A stretch of DNA of 64,000 nucleotides from Ferruginibacter sp. (GTDB taxonomy: Bacteria; Bacteroidota; Bacteroidia; Chitinophagales; Chitinophagaceae): the NCBI GenBank assembly GCA_016786725.1, contig JAEUVU010000015.1, forward strand, positions 42,733-106,732, in the 5' to 3' direction. A model generated the notes under the pieces. That model was not told the origin of the DNA. It made no database searches and saw nothing but the letters and a program-made list of their open reading frames with translations. Positions 53,924 through 64,000 of this stretch are shown here, in pieces. Position numbers and translations under genes: made by a program. Within the stretch, counting starts at the first letter, position 1. Every line of letters begins with the position of its first letter.

Positions 53924-55020
53924 CGGATAATAAACTATACCAGGATGCAGTTGAGCTGTTAAAAAAACTAATAGCAACACCTTCTTTCAGTAAAGAAGAA
54001 GGCAAAACTGCGGGCATTATTGAACAGTTCTTTAGCGATAGAAATATTCCTTCTAACCGCTTATTAAATAATGTCTGGTGCCTGAATAAATATTTCGATC
54101 CAGCCAGGCCAACCATTTTATTAAATTCTCACCACGATACTGTTAAACCCAATGCAGGCTATACAAAAGATCCATTTGCAGCAATCATAGAAGATGAAAA
54201 GCTCTATGGACTTGGCAGCAATGATGCCGGAGGTTGTCTGGTAAGTTTAATAACAGCCTTCTGTCACTTTTACGAAAAAAAAAATCTCAAATTTAATATT
54301 GTAATTGCCGCAACAGCAGAGGAGGAGATCAGCGGCTCAAATGGAGTAGAAAAACTATTGGCTTCAACAGAGTTCAGTTCCCCAATCCTGAGCGAAGTCG
54401 AAGGGAGGGCGTTAGGGGGTGTCATTGTTGGCGAACCCACACTCACAAACCTGGCCATTGCAGAAAAAGGCTTACTGGTTTTAGATTGCATTTCAACCGG
54501 TAAAGCCGGCCATGCAGCAAGAGAAGAAGGGGACAATGCTATTTACAAAGCCATGCAGGATATTGAATGGTTTAAAACTTACCGGTTTCCAAAAGTATCT
54601 GAAACCTTGGGACCGGTAAAAATGTCGGTCACATCAATCAATACCGAAAATAAAGCGCACAACGTAGTGCCGGCAACCTGTAGTTTTGTGGTTGATATCA
54701 GGGTTACAGATGAATATACCCACGAAGAGATATTAGAAATAGTTAAGCAAAATGTACAGTCTGAAATAAACCCCAGAAGCATGCGGTTACGCTCTTCAAA
54801 AATTGAAAAAGGTCACCCACTTGTGCAAGCGGGCCTTAATTTGGGTAAACAAATGTACGGCTCGCCAACAACATCTGATGCGGCTTTAATACCGGCACCG
54901 GTTTTAAAATGCGGCCCCGGCGATAGCGCCAGGAGCCACACAGCAGATGAATTTATTTACCTGAAAGAAATTGAAGAAGGTATTAACACGTACATAAAAA
55001 TCCTGGAACAAGTTGTTTGA
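53920..55020 (+). CDS. argE: M20 family N-acylornithine/N-acylcitrulline deacylase
   Basis: 366 residues from TTG 53920. Metal and catalytic residues are visible: H71/H72 (NSHHDTVKP), D102 (GSNDAGG), E134-E136 (ATAEEEISG), E172 (VGEPT) and a late histidine in SARSHTADEF. It removes the N-acyl group. In the transcarbamylase variant pathway the substrate is N-acylcitrulline. Residues about 151-168 contain a translated repeat (SSPILSEVEGRALGG) lying just after the catalytic helix. Confidence 0.92.
   Translation: MTDNKLYQDAVELLKKLIATPSFSKEEGKTAGIIEQFFSDRNIPSNRLLNNVWCLNKYFDPARPTILLNSHHDTVKPNAGYTKDPFAAIIEDEKLYGLGSNDAGGCLVSLITAFCHFYEKKNLKFNIVIAATAEEEISGSNGVEKLLASTEFSSPILSEVEGRALGGVIVGEPTLTNLAIAEKGLLVLDCISTGKAGHAAREEGDNAIYKAMQDIEWFKTYRFPKVSETLGPVKMSVTSINTENKAHNVVPATCSFVVDIRVTDEYTHEEILEIVKQNVQSEINPRSMRLRSSKIEKGHPLVQAGLNLGKQMYGSPTTSDAALIPAPVLKCGPGDSARSHTADEFIYLKEIEEGINTYIKILEQVV
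54387..54405 (+). repeat. CCTGAGCGAAGTCGAAGGG repeat inside argE
   Basis: The 19-base sequence is read as I-L-S-E-V-E-G. The same family forms the outer ends of the GIY-YIG cassette at 25925 and 26399. It is surrounded by TTCCCC and TTAGGGGG bases suggesting a composite insertion. Confidence 0.85.
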
Positions 55021-55046
55021 ATTATTTAAACTAAAATAAAAATGAG

Positions 55047-56441
<1,395 letters not shown>

Positions 56442-56468
56442 ATTTGTCGCCATAACTTTCAGGAAATA

Positions 56469-57638
56469 ATGGCAGATAATACAACTAAAAAGCGCATTGC
56501 TATATTTGGTTCCACAGGCTCAATCGGTACGCAGGCATTGGATGTGATAAGGGCAAATGCCGGCCTTTTCGAAGTGGAGGTTTTAACTGCCCAAACCAAT
56601 GATGAACTTCTGATTACACAGGCTTTGGAATTCAAACCCAATGCAGTTGTGATAGGGGATGAAACGAGGTATCCGAAAGTAAAACAGGCCTTATCATCAA
56701 CCGATATAAAAGTTTTTGCCGGAGAAACTGCCCTTGAAGAAGTTGCAGAATTTGATACTTATGATATGATGCTGGCCGGTATCGTAGGTTTCGCCGGCCT
56801 CAAACCAACCTTAAAAGCAGTAGAGAAAGGAAAAGCGGTAGGCCTTGCCAATAAAGAAACGCTCGTGGTTGCCGGCGATATCGTAATGCAAAAGGCCATT
56901 GAAAAAAGAGTGCCCATAATACCTGTTGATAGTGAGCACTCTGCCATTTTTCAATGCCTTATTGGTGAAGCAAGAAACCCGATAGAAAAGATCATACTAA
57001 CGGCAAGCGGTGGGCCGTTTCTTGGAAAAAAACCCAATTTTTTGGTGAATGTAAAGCGGGATCATGCACTGCAGCATCCCAACTGGAGCATGGGTGCAAA
57101 AATATCTGTTGACTCTGCAACCCTCATGAATAAAGGGCTGGAGATGATTGAAGCCAAATGGCTTTTTAACCTGCAGCCTAACCAGATAGAAGTGGTGATA
57201 CATCCGCAGAGCATTATTCACAGCATGGTTCAGTTTGAAGACGGCAGCATAAAAGCGCAAATGGGCTTGCCCGATATGAAACTTCCCATTCAATATGCCA
57301 TGGCTTTTCCCGGCAGGTTAAAAAATGATTTTCCCCGGTTTAACTTTCGCAAATACCCGGCGCTCAGTTTCGAAGAGCCCGATGTTAAAACTTTCCGAAA
57401 TCTTGCACTGGCCATGGAGGCGCTTAACAAAGGCGGCAATATGCCCTGCGTATTAAATGCCGCCAACGAAATTGCCGTGTGGGCCTTTCTGCGCAACCGT
57501 ATCGGCTTTTTAGATATGACAGCCCTGGTAGAAAAAACTATGGAAAAAGTAACCTTTATAGAAAAACCCACACTTCAACAATATTTTGAAAGCGACGGCG
57601 AAGCCCGTAATTTTGCGGCTTCGCTCATAAACCTGTAA
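56469..57638 (+). CDS. dxr: 1-deoxy-D-xylulose-5-phosphate reductoisomerase
   Basis: 389 residues: NADPH site IAIFGSTGSIGTQALDVI (10-27), ANKETLVVAG, PVDSEHSAIFQCL, TASGGPF and EMIEAKWLF, all DXR hallmarks. It makes MEP in the non-mevalonate isoprenoid pathway. It starts 27 bases after argH, and rseP follows after 75 bases, so it may be expressed from its own promoter. Confidence 0.97.
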   Translation: MADNTTKKRIAIFGSTGSIGTQALDVIRANAGLFEVEVLTAQTNDELLITQALEFKPNAVVIGDETRYPKVKQALSSTDIKVFAGETALEEVAEFDTYDMMLAGIVGFAGLKPTLKAVEKGKAVGLANKETLVVAGDIVMQKAIEKRVPIIPVDSEHSAIFQCLIGEARNPIEKIILTASGGPFLGKKPNFLVNVKRDHALQHPNWSMGAKISVDSATLMNKGLEMIEAKWLFNLQPNQIEVVIHPQSIIHSMVQFEDGSIKAQMGLPDMKLPIQYAMAFPGRLKNDFPRFNFRKYPALSFEEPDVKTFRNLALAMEALNKGGNMPCVLNAANEIAVWAFLRNRIGFLDMTALVEKTMEKVTFIEKPTLQQYFESDGEARNFAASLINL

Positions 57639-57713
57639 GGGCTTTTTGGGCCATCTTTAAATACCGGCAAATGCCGGGTACAGCAATACTGAACATTAAA
57701 TACAAATCAATAA

Positions 57714-59105
57714 ATGGACATTACCTTATTAGCAATAAACTGGCCCAGCGTAGGTTTAAAAGTGGCCCAGCTTTTATTGTCACTTTCAATACTGGTTATC
57801 CTGCACGAGTTTGGCCATTACATTACGGCCAAATGGTTCAAATGCAGGGTAGAAAAATTCTATCTTTTCTTCGATCCCTGGTTCTCACTCTTTAAAAAGA
57901 AGATCGGCGATACCGTTTATGGTATTGGCTGGCTGCCGCTAGGGGGCTATGTAAAAATATCCGGCATGGTAGATGAAAGCATGGATAAAGAATCATTAAA
58001 GCTGCCCCCGCAGTCATGGGAGTTCCGCAGCAAACCGGCCTGGCAGCGCCTCATCATCATGCTGGGCGGCGTTACCGTAAATATCCTGCTGGCATTCGTT
58101 ATCTATGCCTTTATATTAATGGTTTGGGGCGAAAAAAAGATACCGGCATCTTCTTTAAAATATGGCATCACTTTCAACGACTCCCTGTTTAATGAACTTG
58201 GGTTTAAGAACGGCGATAAAGTGCTGGCGGTTGACGGTAAAGAAGTAGTTGAATATACCGACATACTTAAAAAAATACTGGTGGTTAATAAAGAGGTAAC
58301 GGTGGAAAGAGAAGGCATCAAAACCAACTTAAACATGCCGGTTGACCTTATTGGCAAACTGGTAGAAAAAAAGAAACTGGCCGACGGGCCCTTAATAAGC
58401 CCACGCATACCTGTTATCATTGCCGAAATAGCAGATACCGGTGTGGCCTACAAAGCCGGCTTAAGAAAAGGCGATGTGATACTGGGCGCCGATACTGTTG
58501 AAACAAAGTTTTACGACCAGTTTACCGCTTTCATGAAAAATCAGAAAAAAGGCGATACCGTAAGCTTTACAGTAAAACGAAACAACGAAATGCTCAACAT
58601 TACTACGGTGCTCATCAATGGTGGCAAAGTAGGTTTTAATGCACCCAATACGCCCCAGGCATACGACAGCCTGGGCATTTATAAATACGAAGTAAAAAAA
58701 TATGGCTTTTTTGCCGCCTTTCCTGCCGGTGTAAAAAGGGCCGGTAAAGAACTGCAGTTTTATATTGACCAGTTTAAAAAAATACTCTCACCCTCTACCG
58801 GCGCTTACAAAGGTGTGGGTGGTTTTAAAGCAATGGGTTCTGTATTCTCCGGTTCCGAATGGGATTGGGAACACTTCTGGACCATCACTGCATTCTTCTC
58901 CATCGTGCTGGCCTTTATGAATCTTTTACCTATACCGGCATTAGATGGCGGACACGTACTGTTTACCCTCGGTGAGATGATCACCGGCCGCAAACCCAGC
59001 GAAAAGTTTTTGGAGTATGCACAAATTGCCGGAATGGTTATCCTGCTTGCCTTAATGCTGTATGCAAACGGAAACGACTGGTTTGGATGGGGCAGGGGAA
59101 AGTAA
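57714..59105 (+). CDS. rseP: RseP site-2 metalloprotease
   Basis: 463 residues: zinc motif H31-E32-xx-H35 (VILHEFGHYITAKWF) in the first membrane helix, one or two PDZ domains (about 150-300), and the C-terminal NLLPIPALDGGHVLFTLGE ligand region. It cleaves membrane-bound anti-sigma factors within the membrane. The candidate anti-sigma of the 10-kb sigma operon is a possible target, but nothing in the sequence shows it. Confidence 0.96.
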   Translation: MDITLLAINWPSVGLKVAQLLLSLSILVILHEFGHYITAKWFKCRVEKFYLFFDPWFSLFKKKIGDTVYGIGWLPLGGYVKISGMVDESMDKESLKLPPQSWEFRSKPAWQRLIIMLGGVTVNILLAFVIYAFILMVWGEKKIPASSLKYGITFNDSLFNELGFKNGDKVLAVDGKEVVEYTDILKKILVVNKEVTVEREGIKTNLNMPVDLIGKLVEKKKLADGPLISPRIPVIIAEIADTGVAYKAGLRKGDVILGADTVETKFYDQFTAFMKNQKKGDTVSFTVKRNNEMLNITTVLINGGKVGFNAPNTPQAYDSLGIYKYEVKKYGFFAAFPAGVKRAGKELQFYIDQFKKILSPSTGAYKGVGGFKAMGSVFSGSEWDWEHFWTITAFFSIVLAFMNLLPIPALDGGHVLFTLGEMITGRKPSEKFLEYAQIAGMVILLALMLYANGNDWFGWGRGK

Positions 59106-59130
59106 TTGCACACCAGATAAATAATGATAA

Positions 59131-59155
59131 AAAGAAAGCTTTAACGGCTTTCTTT
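59131..59155 (+). terminator. rseP terminator
   Basis: AAAGAAAGC (59131-59139) and GCTTTCTTT (59147-59155) form a hairpin followed by TTTTT. Confidence 0.85.
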
Positions 59156-59190
59156 TTTTATGAACGGTTGTGTTCAAAAAATCTGAAACA

Positions 59191-59221
59191 GACTTCCGAA
59201 GTTTTCAAAACTTCAGAAGTC
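59191..59221. repeat. GACTTC-type near-perfect palindrome
   Basis: GACTTCCGAAGTTTT (59191-59205) against AAAACTTCAGAAGTC (59207-59221), one mismatch. This is one of three repeat elements in the 393-base gap between rseP and the next gene. Confidence 0.8.
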
Positions 59222-59283
59222 TTCGCCATTGTTGGCCGCCTTCGCCGTTGTTGCCCGCCTGACCAACAATTATATTTACTCTG

Positions 59284-59390
59284 CCGGTTGGTATCTTCAC
59301 CAACCGGAAATGTTATTGCCGGCAGCGGTATAAAAATTCAGCACTTTCTTTATTGCCCGCATTTTGGCGGGTGAAGGCGTCCACCGGTAG
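59284..59390. repeat. GGTTGGTG/CACCAACC REP-like elements
   Basis: CCGGTTGGT (59284-59292) pairs with ACCAACCGG (59299-59307). A related GGCGGGTGAAGGCGTCCACC follows at about 59367-59386, and another copy is TCGGTAGGTGAGCACACCCA near 61293. The rest of the gap to 59498 holds nothing I can identify. Confidence 0.6.
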
Positions 59391-59498
59391 AAAAAATTAT
59401 AGACTTTTGGCCGGGAGCAGCCTGCACCATACAAACTGTTGGCCAATTGAAATTTGTTTTTATTTACCTTTTGTGTTCCACCCGGCATAAGTACCTGT

Positions 59499-61013
59499 TT
59501 ACAGTACTGTTATCTTTTGTGTGCCCAGGTTCTCATCTGCATCTATAATACTCAGCAGGTATATACCTGCCGGCAACTGCCTGTTGGCAATGTTGATGCC
59601 GGTGGGTGCACCGGCTGCTATTTTGCCGTAAACTTTGCTGCTGATGGGTTTGCCTGTAAAATCGTGCAGCATAATGGTTACATTGCTTAGCTGCTTTGTA
59701 CTGTTTAGCTGTACAGTTCCGTTGGTTACCACGGTAGGGTATATTTTAATGCCGGTATTATTTTGCGGTGCAGCACGCAGCAGTATGCTGTTTGAAATGG
59801 CAACCTTGCCATTTACATCGGTCCTTTTTACCCAGTAATAAAAAGCGCCCCCTTCAGTTATTTTATCGGTGGCTGTGTATTGCATTAATCCTGCACTTGC
59901 GTTGCCTGCATTTGCATAGATGGTACTGATCTTTGTGAAACTGCTTCCGTTGGTGCTTCTTTCCAGGTCAAATAAGGTAGCATTATCAGCGGTTGCACAC
60001 TGCCAGCCAAGGGTCGCAGTGCCGTTATGTTCCCTGCCGGTTAATGTAAATGTTTCGGCAGCAAGTATGGTACCTGACTGTACAAAGAAATTAAGCAGGT
60101 TATCTCCGCTGTTCTCGTAGTATTCCAGTACAAAGTTATAAGTGCCGTTCAGTCGTAGTGTGGCAGTGCTGGTAATAAAGCTGTGATCGTCCCATCGGTT
60201 AATGAGCCAGGTATTGCCGCCATCTATACTCAGGCGGTAGCCATCATCTCCACCCACCCCGATACTGTAAATACCATTGCTGAATGTTTTTGTAAGACGG
60301 AAACGTGCACTGAATTTTTCAGTGCGTACATAACTGCAGCCGCTGCTAAAATATACATCGGCACCGCCAAAAGCTTCTGTAAATGAAGCGTCGGCCGAAT
60401 GGCCCGTGTTTATCATACCGGCAAAATTGTTAAAAGCCATGCCATCAAAAAGATAACCATTCCAGCGGTTATTAAGCCCGTAGGTTTCGCTTTGCTGCTG
60501 TCCGCAGGTAAATGCACCCATCTGGAATGATACCCTGTTATCGCCCGAATTTTCATAGTATTCCAGCACCATATTAACTGTGCCGGACAGGTTTACGGTA
60601 ACGGTGGTTGTTTGGTAAGAATGTTCGTTCCATTCATTGATCACCCAGGTATTTCCACCATTCAGGCTAAGCCTGTATCCATCATCGCCGCCCACAGTTA
60701 TTTTATACATACCATTGGTTACTATTTTGGTAAGTTTAAAACGTACGCTGAAGGTTTCTGTTTGTACCTGGCATCCTGCTGTATTGAGGTTGGTATTGCT
60801 TCCGCCAAAATCGGTATCAAAGTTGGGGTTGCCGGCAGCCCCACGGGTAATAAATCCCTTGTAGCTGCTGAAATTCGTGTTGTTGTAAGCATAACCAATC
60901 CACACATTGTTGCTGCCATAGCTGCTTTGGTTACCTTGGGGGTTGCAGTTTTGGCTAAAAGCCATCGGTAAAAGGCATACCAGTAAGGCAATAAAGAGTA
61001 AAACTTTTTTCAT
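59499..61013 (-). CDS. T9SS-exported protein with two PA14-like repeats
   Basis: 504 residues from ATG 61013, signal peptide MKKVLLFIALLVCLLPMAFS. Two homologous units of about 140 residues (about 25-160 and 165-315) share GGDDGYRLSLNGGNTW and VLEYYENSGDN, a PA14-like carbohydrate-binding pattern. A fibronectin-like segment (about 320-415) and a C-terminal T9SS sorting domain (about 425-504, with GIYLLSIID) follow. It is probably an adhesin or sugar-binding surface protein. Confidence 0.82.
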   Translation of the reverse strand: MKKVLLFIALLVCLLPMAFSQNCNPQGNQSSYGSNNVWIGYAYNNTNFSSYKGFITRGAAGNPNFDTDFGGSNTNLNTAGCQVQTETFSVRFKLTKIVTNGMYKITVGGDDGYRLSLNGGNTWVINEWNEHSYQTTTVTVNLSGTVNMVLEYYENSGDNRVSFQMGAFTCGQQQSETYGLNNRWNGYLFDGMAFNNFAGMINTGHSADASFTEAFGGADVYFSSGCSYVRTEKFSARFRLTKTFSNGIYSIGVGGDDGYRLSIDGGNTWLINRWDDHSFITSTATLRLNGTYNFVLEYYENSGDNLLNFFVQSGTILAAETFTLTGREHNGTATLGWQCATADNATLFDLERSTNGSSFTKISTIYANAGNASAGLMQYTATDKITEGGAFYYWVKRTDVNGKVAISNSILLRAAPQNNTGIKIYPTVVTNGTVQLNSTKQLSNVTIMLHDFTGKPISSKVYGKIAAGAPTGINIANRQLPAGIYLLSIIDADENLGTQKITVL

Positions 61014-61366
61014 CGGTTTTTGATTTAGCATTTTTGTACATGGCGCTTTGCGATTAATATGCCAAAACCTAAGTTTATGAAAATGAGTATCTTATAAAAG
61101 CAGCAAAGGATGGCAATTTCCAGAATCTGGAAAGGTGTATTGTTTTGAAACAAAGCCCGCTCCAACTGGCTTAAGTCTTCCGTTTTCCGGCCCAGGTATT
61201 CCAACACAATTTCCCTCTGGCACAGGTGTTCCCAACGGAATGTTTATATTAAAAATGTAATGTTGATGGGATCACCTCTTAATTCCCGGCATATCGGTAG
61301 GTGAGCACACCCACCGGTAGCAAAAAAGGGCAAATGATAATAATAGGATGTACACACTTAGAAAAG
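61014..61366. other. gene-poor interval upstream of the T9SS gene
   Basis: It contains a TCGGTAGGTG/CACCCACCGGTAG REP-like element (about 61293-61319). A 60-codon minus-strand frame (61025-61207) with one hydrophobic stretch has no recognised family, so I leave it uncalled. Confidence 0.4.
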
Positions 61367-61385
61367 GAAAGCCTTGATGGCTTTC
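61367..61385 (-). terminator. terminator of the MutS-like gene
   Basis: GAAAGCC (61367-61373) and GGCTTTC (61379-61385). On the minus strand it lies directly after the stop codon at 61396 and is followed by CTTTTC; A/T runs on both sides could make it bidirectional. Confidence 0.7.
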
Positions 61386-61395
61386 TTTTTTATAA

Positions 61396-63195
61396 CTATA
61401 ATTCAATCCCTATCTTCTTCATCAGCAGGGATGCATTTAAACTCGTACAGATGCCTTCTTTTAATTTGTAATCAAAGTATAGCTCATCATTGCTCACCTG
61501 CACATCAAAATGATAGGTTAAAATATTTTCCGGGTACTCCACTTTCATCTTTGCCAGTTCCACATCATGCGTGGCTATTATACAGGCTGCCTTATGTTTA
61601 ATAAGCTGTCTTATCAGTGCTGCCGATCCGGTATGCCGGTCTAATGAGTTGGTGCCCCTTAAAATTTCATCTAATAAAATAAAAACCTTTTCACCATGGT
61701 TTACTTTATCAATAATCTGTTTCAGCTTTTTTAACTCTGCATAAAAAGTAGAAGTGTTCTCTTCCAGGTTATCGGCAATACGCATGCTGCTGATAACCTG
61801 CACAGGCGATAAACAAAAACTGCTTGCACATACCGGCGCCCCCGCCATCGCCAAAACCGTATTCACACCAATGCTGCGCAGGTAAGTGCTCTTGCCGGCC
61901 ATATTGCTTCCCGTAACCAGTATCAGTTCACCAGCATGATCAATTTTTAAAGGATTGGTTACACAGCTGGCTGCCTGTATCAGCGGGTGCCCGGTATTTT
62001 CCGCTTCAATAAAAAAATCAGCTGCTTTAAAAACAGGATAACACCATGCAGGATGATTGAAAGACAGCGTTGCCAGGCTGCTGATCGCTTCCATTTCGCC
62101 TAAAGCGGTAAACCAGTTCATTACCTTGCTGTGATTTTGCTCTTTCCATTTCTCCAAAGCGATGGCCTGCTGCAGGTCCCATTGAAATAAAATATCCAGC
62201 GGTATAAAAACAACAATATTAAAACGAAGGTCAAGCCTTTCAAGTATTTTTTTGAGTTTAGTAACCTCTTTGGAAGCGGTTGTGTTTTGTTGTATAAACT
62301 GTTTTTGCAGGCCCTCTAAAAAGGATGAGTTGAAACCGGTTTGTTCAATCAGTTTTATACTGTCAGAAAGCACTTCCAGTTCATCGGTCATTTTTGAAAC
62401 CTGCTGGTGCAGGGGCGTAACTTTTTTACTGATATAAAAGGCAAACAGGGCAGAAGCCAGCAAACAATAATTTCTTATAGGGTTGTTTAATACATCAGTT
62501 ATATTTAAAACCAATACGGTAATTAGTATTGCAGGAATAAGGTACCTGAGTAAAAAGAAATTTTTATTGTTCACAAAACGGTTTTCTTCTTCAAACCAGT
62601 TCTGCAAACGGTCTTTGGTTTCCTGCCTGATATGTTTAGTTATTGCATAAGCCTGTAACTGTTGTCTCCATGCTGGTTCTTTTTTCAGCTCTTTAATAGC
62701 TTCCTGCCTCGCTAAAATTGTTTCAGGCGGTGCCGGGTTCAATAACCAGCTTGCTAACGTGCTGCTGCCCATCTCAGAACCAGCCCTGTTTATGTATTGA
62801 TAAATAGATGCATGGCCAAATATATCCAGGTCATTCGCATATAAATGGTCTTTGGGTAAGTATTCAGTCCCTTCTTTAAAATGGTAATAATGGTGCGATA
62901 ATGCTTTTATCTCATCCTCGTTTATGTCGGTCAGGTATCTATGGTGTTGAATAGAAGATTTATTCTTAAGGTCAGCAAAGATCAAACGGGTAAATAGAAC
63001 TATAAGTAGGATGGCCGGTATAATGCAAAACAATAAGCCAAAAGAAAAAATAAAATAGCAACAGGATACTATGCCGGCAACCACTGAAAATCTTAACCAG
63101 GCAAGGGCTTTTCTCTTTTTAAGCAGTAGTTTCAGATCATTTTGTAAAACTGAAATTCTTGTATGGTAATATTCACCGGGTAGCATCTTTTTCAT
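61396..63195 (-). CDS. membrane-anchored MutS-like ATPase
   Basis: 599 residues. The C-terminal MutS ATPase is complete: Walker A TGSNMAGKST (428-437), Walker B ILLDEILRGTNS (506-517) and H543 in ATHDVELAK. The mismatch-recognition domain I is absent. Instead hydrophobic helices occur at about 33-75 and 213-257, suggesting membrane attachment. A lever-like helical region lies between. It may act on DNA structures at the membrane rather than in mismatch repair; function is inferred. Confidence 0.88.
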   Translation of the reverse strand: MKKMLPGEYYHTRISVLQNDLKLLLKKRKALAWLRFSVVAGIVSCCYFIFSFGLLFCIIPAILLIVLFTRLIFADLKNKSSIQHHRYLTDINEDEIKALSHHYYHFKEGTEYLPKDHLYANDLDIFGHASIYQYINRAGSEMGSSTLASWLLNPAPPETILARQEAIKELKKEPAWRQQLQAYAITKHIRQETKDRLQNWFEEENRFVNNKNFFLLRYLIPAILITVLVLNITDVLNNPIRNYCLLASALFAFYISKKVTPLHQQVSKMTDELEVLSDSIKLIEQTGFNSSFLEGLQKQFIQQNTTASKEVTKLKKILERLDLRFNIVVFIPLDILFQWDLQQAIALEKWKEQNHSKVMNWFTALGEMEAISSLATLSFNHPAWCYPVFKAADFFIEAENTGHPLIQAASCVTNPLKIDHAGELILVTGSNMAGKSTYLRSIGVNTVLAMAGAPVCASSFCLSPVQVISSMRIADNLEENTSTFYAELKKLKQIIDKVNHGEKVFILLDEILRGTNSLDRHTGSAALIRQLIKHKAACIIATHDVELAKMKVEYPENILTYHFDVQVSNDELYFDYKLKEGICTSLNASLLMKKIGIEL

Positions 63196-63280
63196 TTAAT
63201 AGTTGAAGATAGGCATATTGTGTTTTTATTTTTTTAAATAGGTTTTAAAACTGCATAGTATTAATCTAAAAACAAAAAAA

Positions 63281-63305
63281 GTCCCCCGATATTTTATCGG
63301 GGGAC
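63281..63305 (-). terminator. terminator of the right-edge T9SS gene
   Basis: GTCCCCCGAT (63281-63290) and ATCGGGGGAC (63296-63305); on the minus strand it is followed by a run of seven T. Confidence 0.92.
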
Positions 63306-63328
63306 TTGTATAACTGTTTAGTTATTTA

Positions 63329-64000
63329 TTACTGAATCACCACCCTGCAAATGGTGAGGCGGTTACCATTTCGGTCACAGATCTCAACCCAGTACAGGCC
63401 TTTTCCAAATGCCCTCATATCAACATCCATCCTGTCATAAGGCCTTCCGATGGTGTAGTATTGAGTGAACACACGGTCGCCTTTTGAATCATAGATAGTC
63501 ATTGACCTTGGCAACACATTGTTGGCTGCACTGTGGTACCTCACCTGGAACTTGCCGCTGGTTGGGTTTGGATAGATAAAGCATTTACCACTCGCTGAAT
63601 CTTTGATGGTAACTGTGTTAGAGGTGTTCACACATCCGTTCACATCCGTTACCCTCAACTGGTAATCTCCCATTCCATCCACATCCAGTACAAGGCTGCC
63701 TGTACCCAGGCCGCTCACTACACCCAGTGCAGAAGTACCCAGCACCGCACCATTGCGGATCCAGTTATAGGTAGCCGCAGGGTTGGGCGATACCGTTGAT
63801 GAAAGCGTGGTCTGCAAACCAGGCAACAGCGATGTATAAGGGGCTGCACTGATCACAATCACCGGTAATGGGTTAACGGTAAGGGTGGCTGCCCTGGATG
63901 TTTGTGCAGCACAAGGTGCAGCACCCGTTACAATACAACGGTATTGATAAGTGCTCATGCTTACAGGGGGCGCTGTAATGGTCAGCGTTGCAGTGGTTGC
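63329..64000 (-). CDS. C-terminal part of a T9SS-exported Ig/PKD-repeat protein (cut by window edge)
   Basis: The frame is open to base 64000, so only about 223 C-terminal residues are visible. They begin ATTATLTITAPPVS and include repeated Ig/PKD-like units (STVSPNPAATYNWIRNGAVL, GSLVLDVDGMGDYQLRVTDV). They end with a T9SS sorting domain (about 80 residues, CFIYPNPTSGKFQVRY to RVVIQ). It is likely a long surface protein whose N-terminus lies to the right. An internal Met at 63958 is not the true start. Confidence 0.88.
   Translation of the reverse strand, partial: ATTATLTITAPPVSMSTYQYRCIVTGAAPCAAQTSRAATLTVNPLPVIVISAAPYTSLLPGLQTTLSSTVSPNPAATYNWIRNGAVLGTSALGVVSGLGTGSLVLDVDGMGDYQLRVTDVNGCVNTSNTVTIKDSASGKCFIYPNPTSGKFQVRYHSAANNVLPRSMTIYDSKGDRVFTQYYTIGRPYDRMDVDMRAFGKGLYWVEICDRNGNRLTICRVVIQ

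Noticed and set aside
61025..61207. 60-codon minus-strand frame with one hydrophobic stretch
   Set aside because: No promoter and no family; a small protein cannot be ruled out but is not supported.

Overview
The window looks like a chromosomal segment of a Bacteroidota bacterium, most likely family Chitinophagaceae. Support: type IX secretion (T9SS) C-terminal sorting domains, CarboxypepD_reg-like outer-membrane receptors, -7 promoter elements of the form TAnnTTTG, a bacillithiol enzyme (BshC) with a YfiT/BstA-like transferase, the DUF4295 gene beside rpmB-rpmG, and an arginine operon with the transcarbamylase type known from Bacteroides. There is no prophage, CRISPR array, rRNA operon or classical transposase. 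One tRNA (Val-UAC) is present.

Layout: 1-3.4 kb DUF2723 membrane protein (cut by the left edge), EamA transporter, OsmC. 3.5-5.5 kb rpmB-rpmG-DUF4295-ftsY. 5.8-10.5 kb outer-membrane receptor, XRE/DUF2975 pair, sigma factor with a membrane partner. 10.6-18.4 kb rimO, dihaem cytochrome c, bshC, CBS protein, DUF2200, CAP protein, lipoprotein. 18.4-26.4 kb purE and purK on the same strand, separated by a three-gene RND efflux operon; purK carries an in-frame N-terminal GIY-YIG nuclease domain. 26.6-35.4 kb hppD, L,D-transpeptidase, lysC, fbp, an orphan ABC ATPase, FKBP, YfiT-like transferase, NUDIX, DUF6624. 35.6-47.3 kb folC, TonB-like protein, an unknown secreted protein, YggS, acyl-CoA dehydrogenase, aat-clpS, tRNA-Val, a degenerate receiver protein, mtaB, GH3. 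47.3-56.4 kb a complete arginine operon (GNAT-argG-argC-[four-helix bundle]-argD-argF'-argB-argE-argH). 56.5-59.1 kb dxr and rseP. 59.5-64 kb two T9SS cargo proteins and a membrane-anchored MutS-like ATPase.

The most unusual feature is the density of short palindromic repeats and the way they touch genes. Several families occur: CCCCTTTAGGGG type, CCTGAGCGAAGTCGAAGG type, TCGAGCGGAGTCGAG type, heptamer arrays, and CACGAATT or ACGCAAAG type inverted repeats. They form N-termini (argG, argF', argH), C-termini (ftsY, fbp, argD), interior loops (argE, argH, bshC, yggS) and gene-fusion junctions (purK). Two small ORFs are bracketed by inverted copies of such repeats: a GIY-YIG nuclease with nested terminal repeats fused to purK, and a four-helix-bundle (S23/IVP) gene placed exactly between argC and argD. 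I propose these as minimal repeat-bracketed cassettes, the best candidate here for an undescribed mobile system.

Other leads: a 12-bp perfect inverted repeat enclosing the promoter of the L,D-transpeptidase gene (possible invertible promoter), a structured leader before the arginine operon, a valine at the specificity position of the transcarbamylase that predicts N-succinylated arginine intermediates, and a receiver protein lacking the usual phosphorylation residues. All names come from reading motifs; no database search was run.
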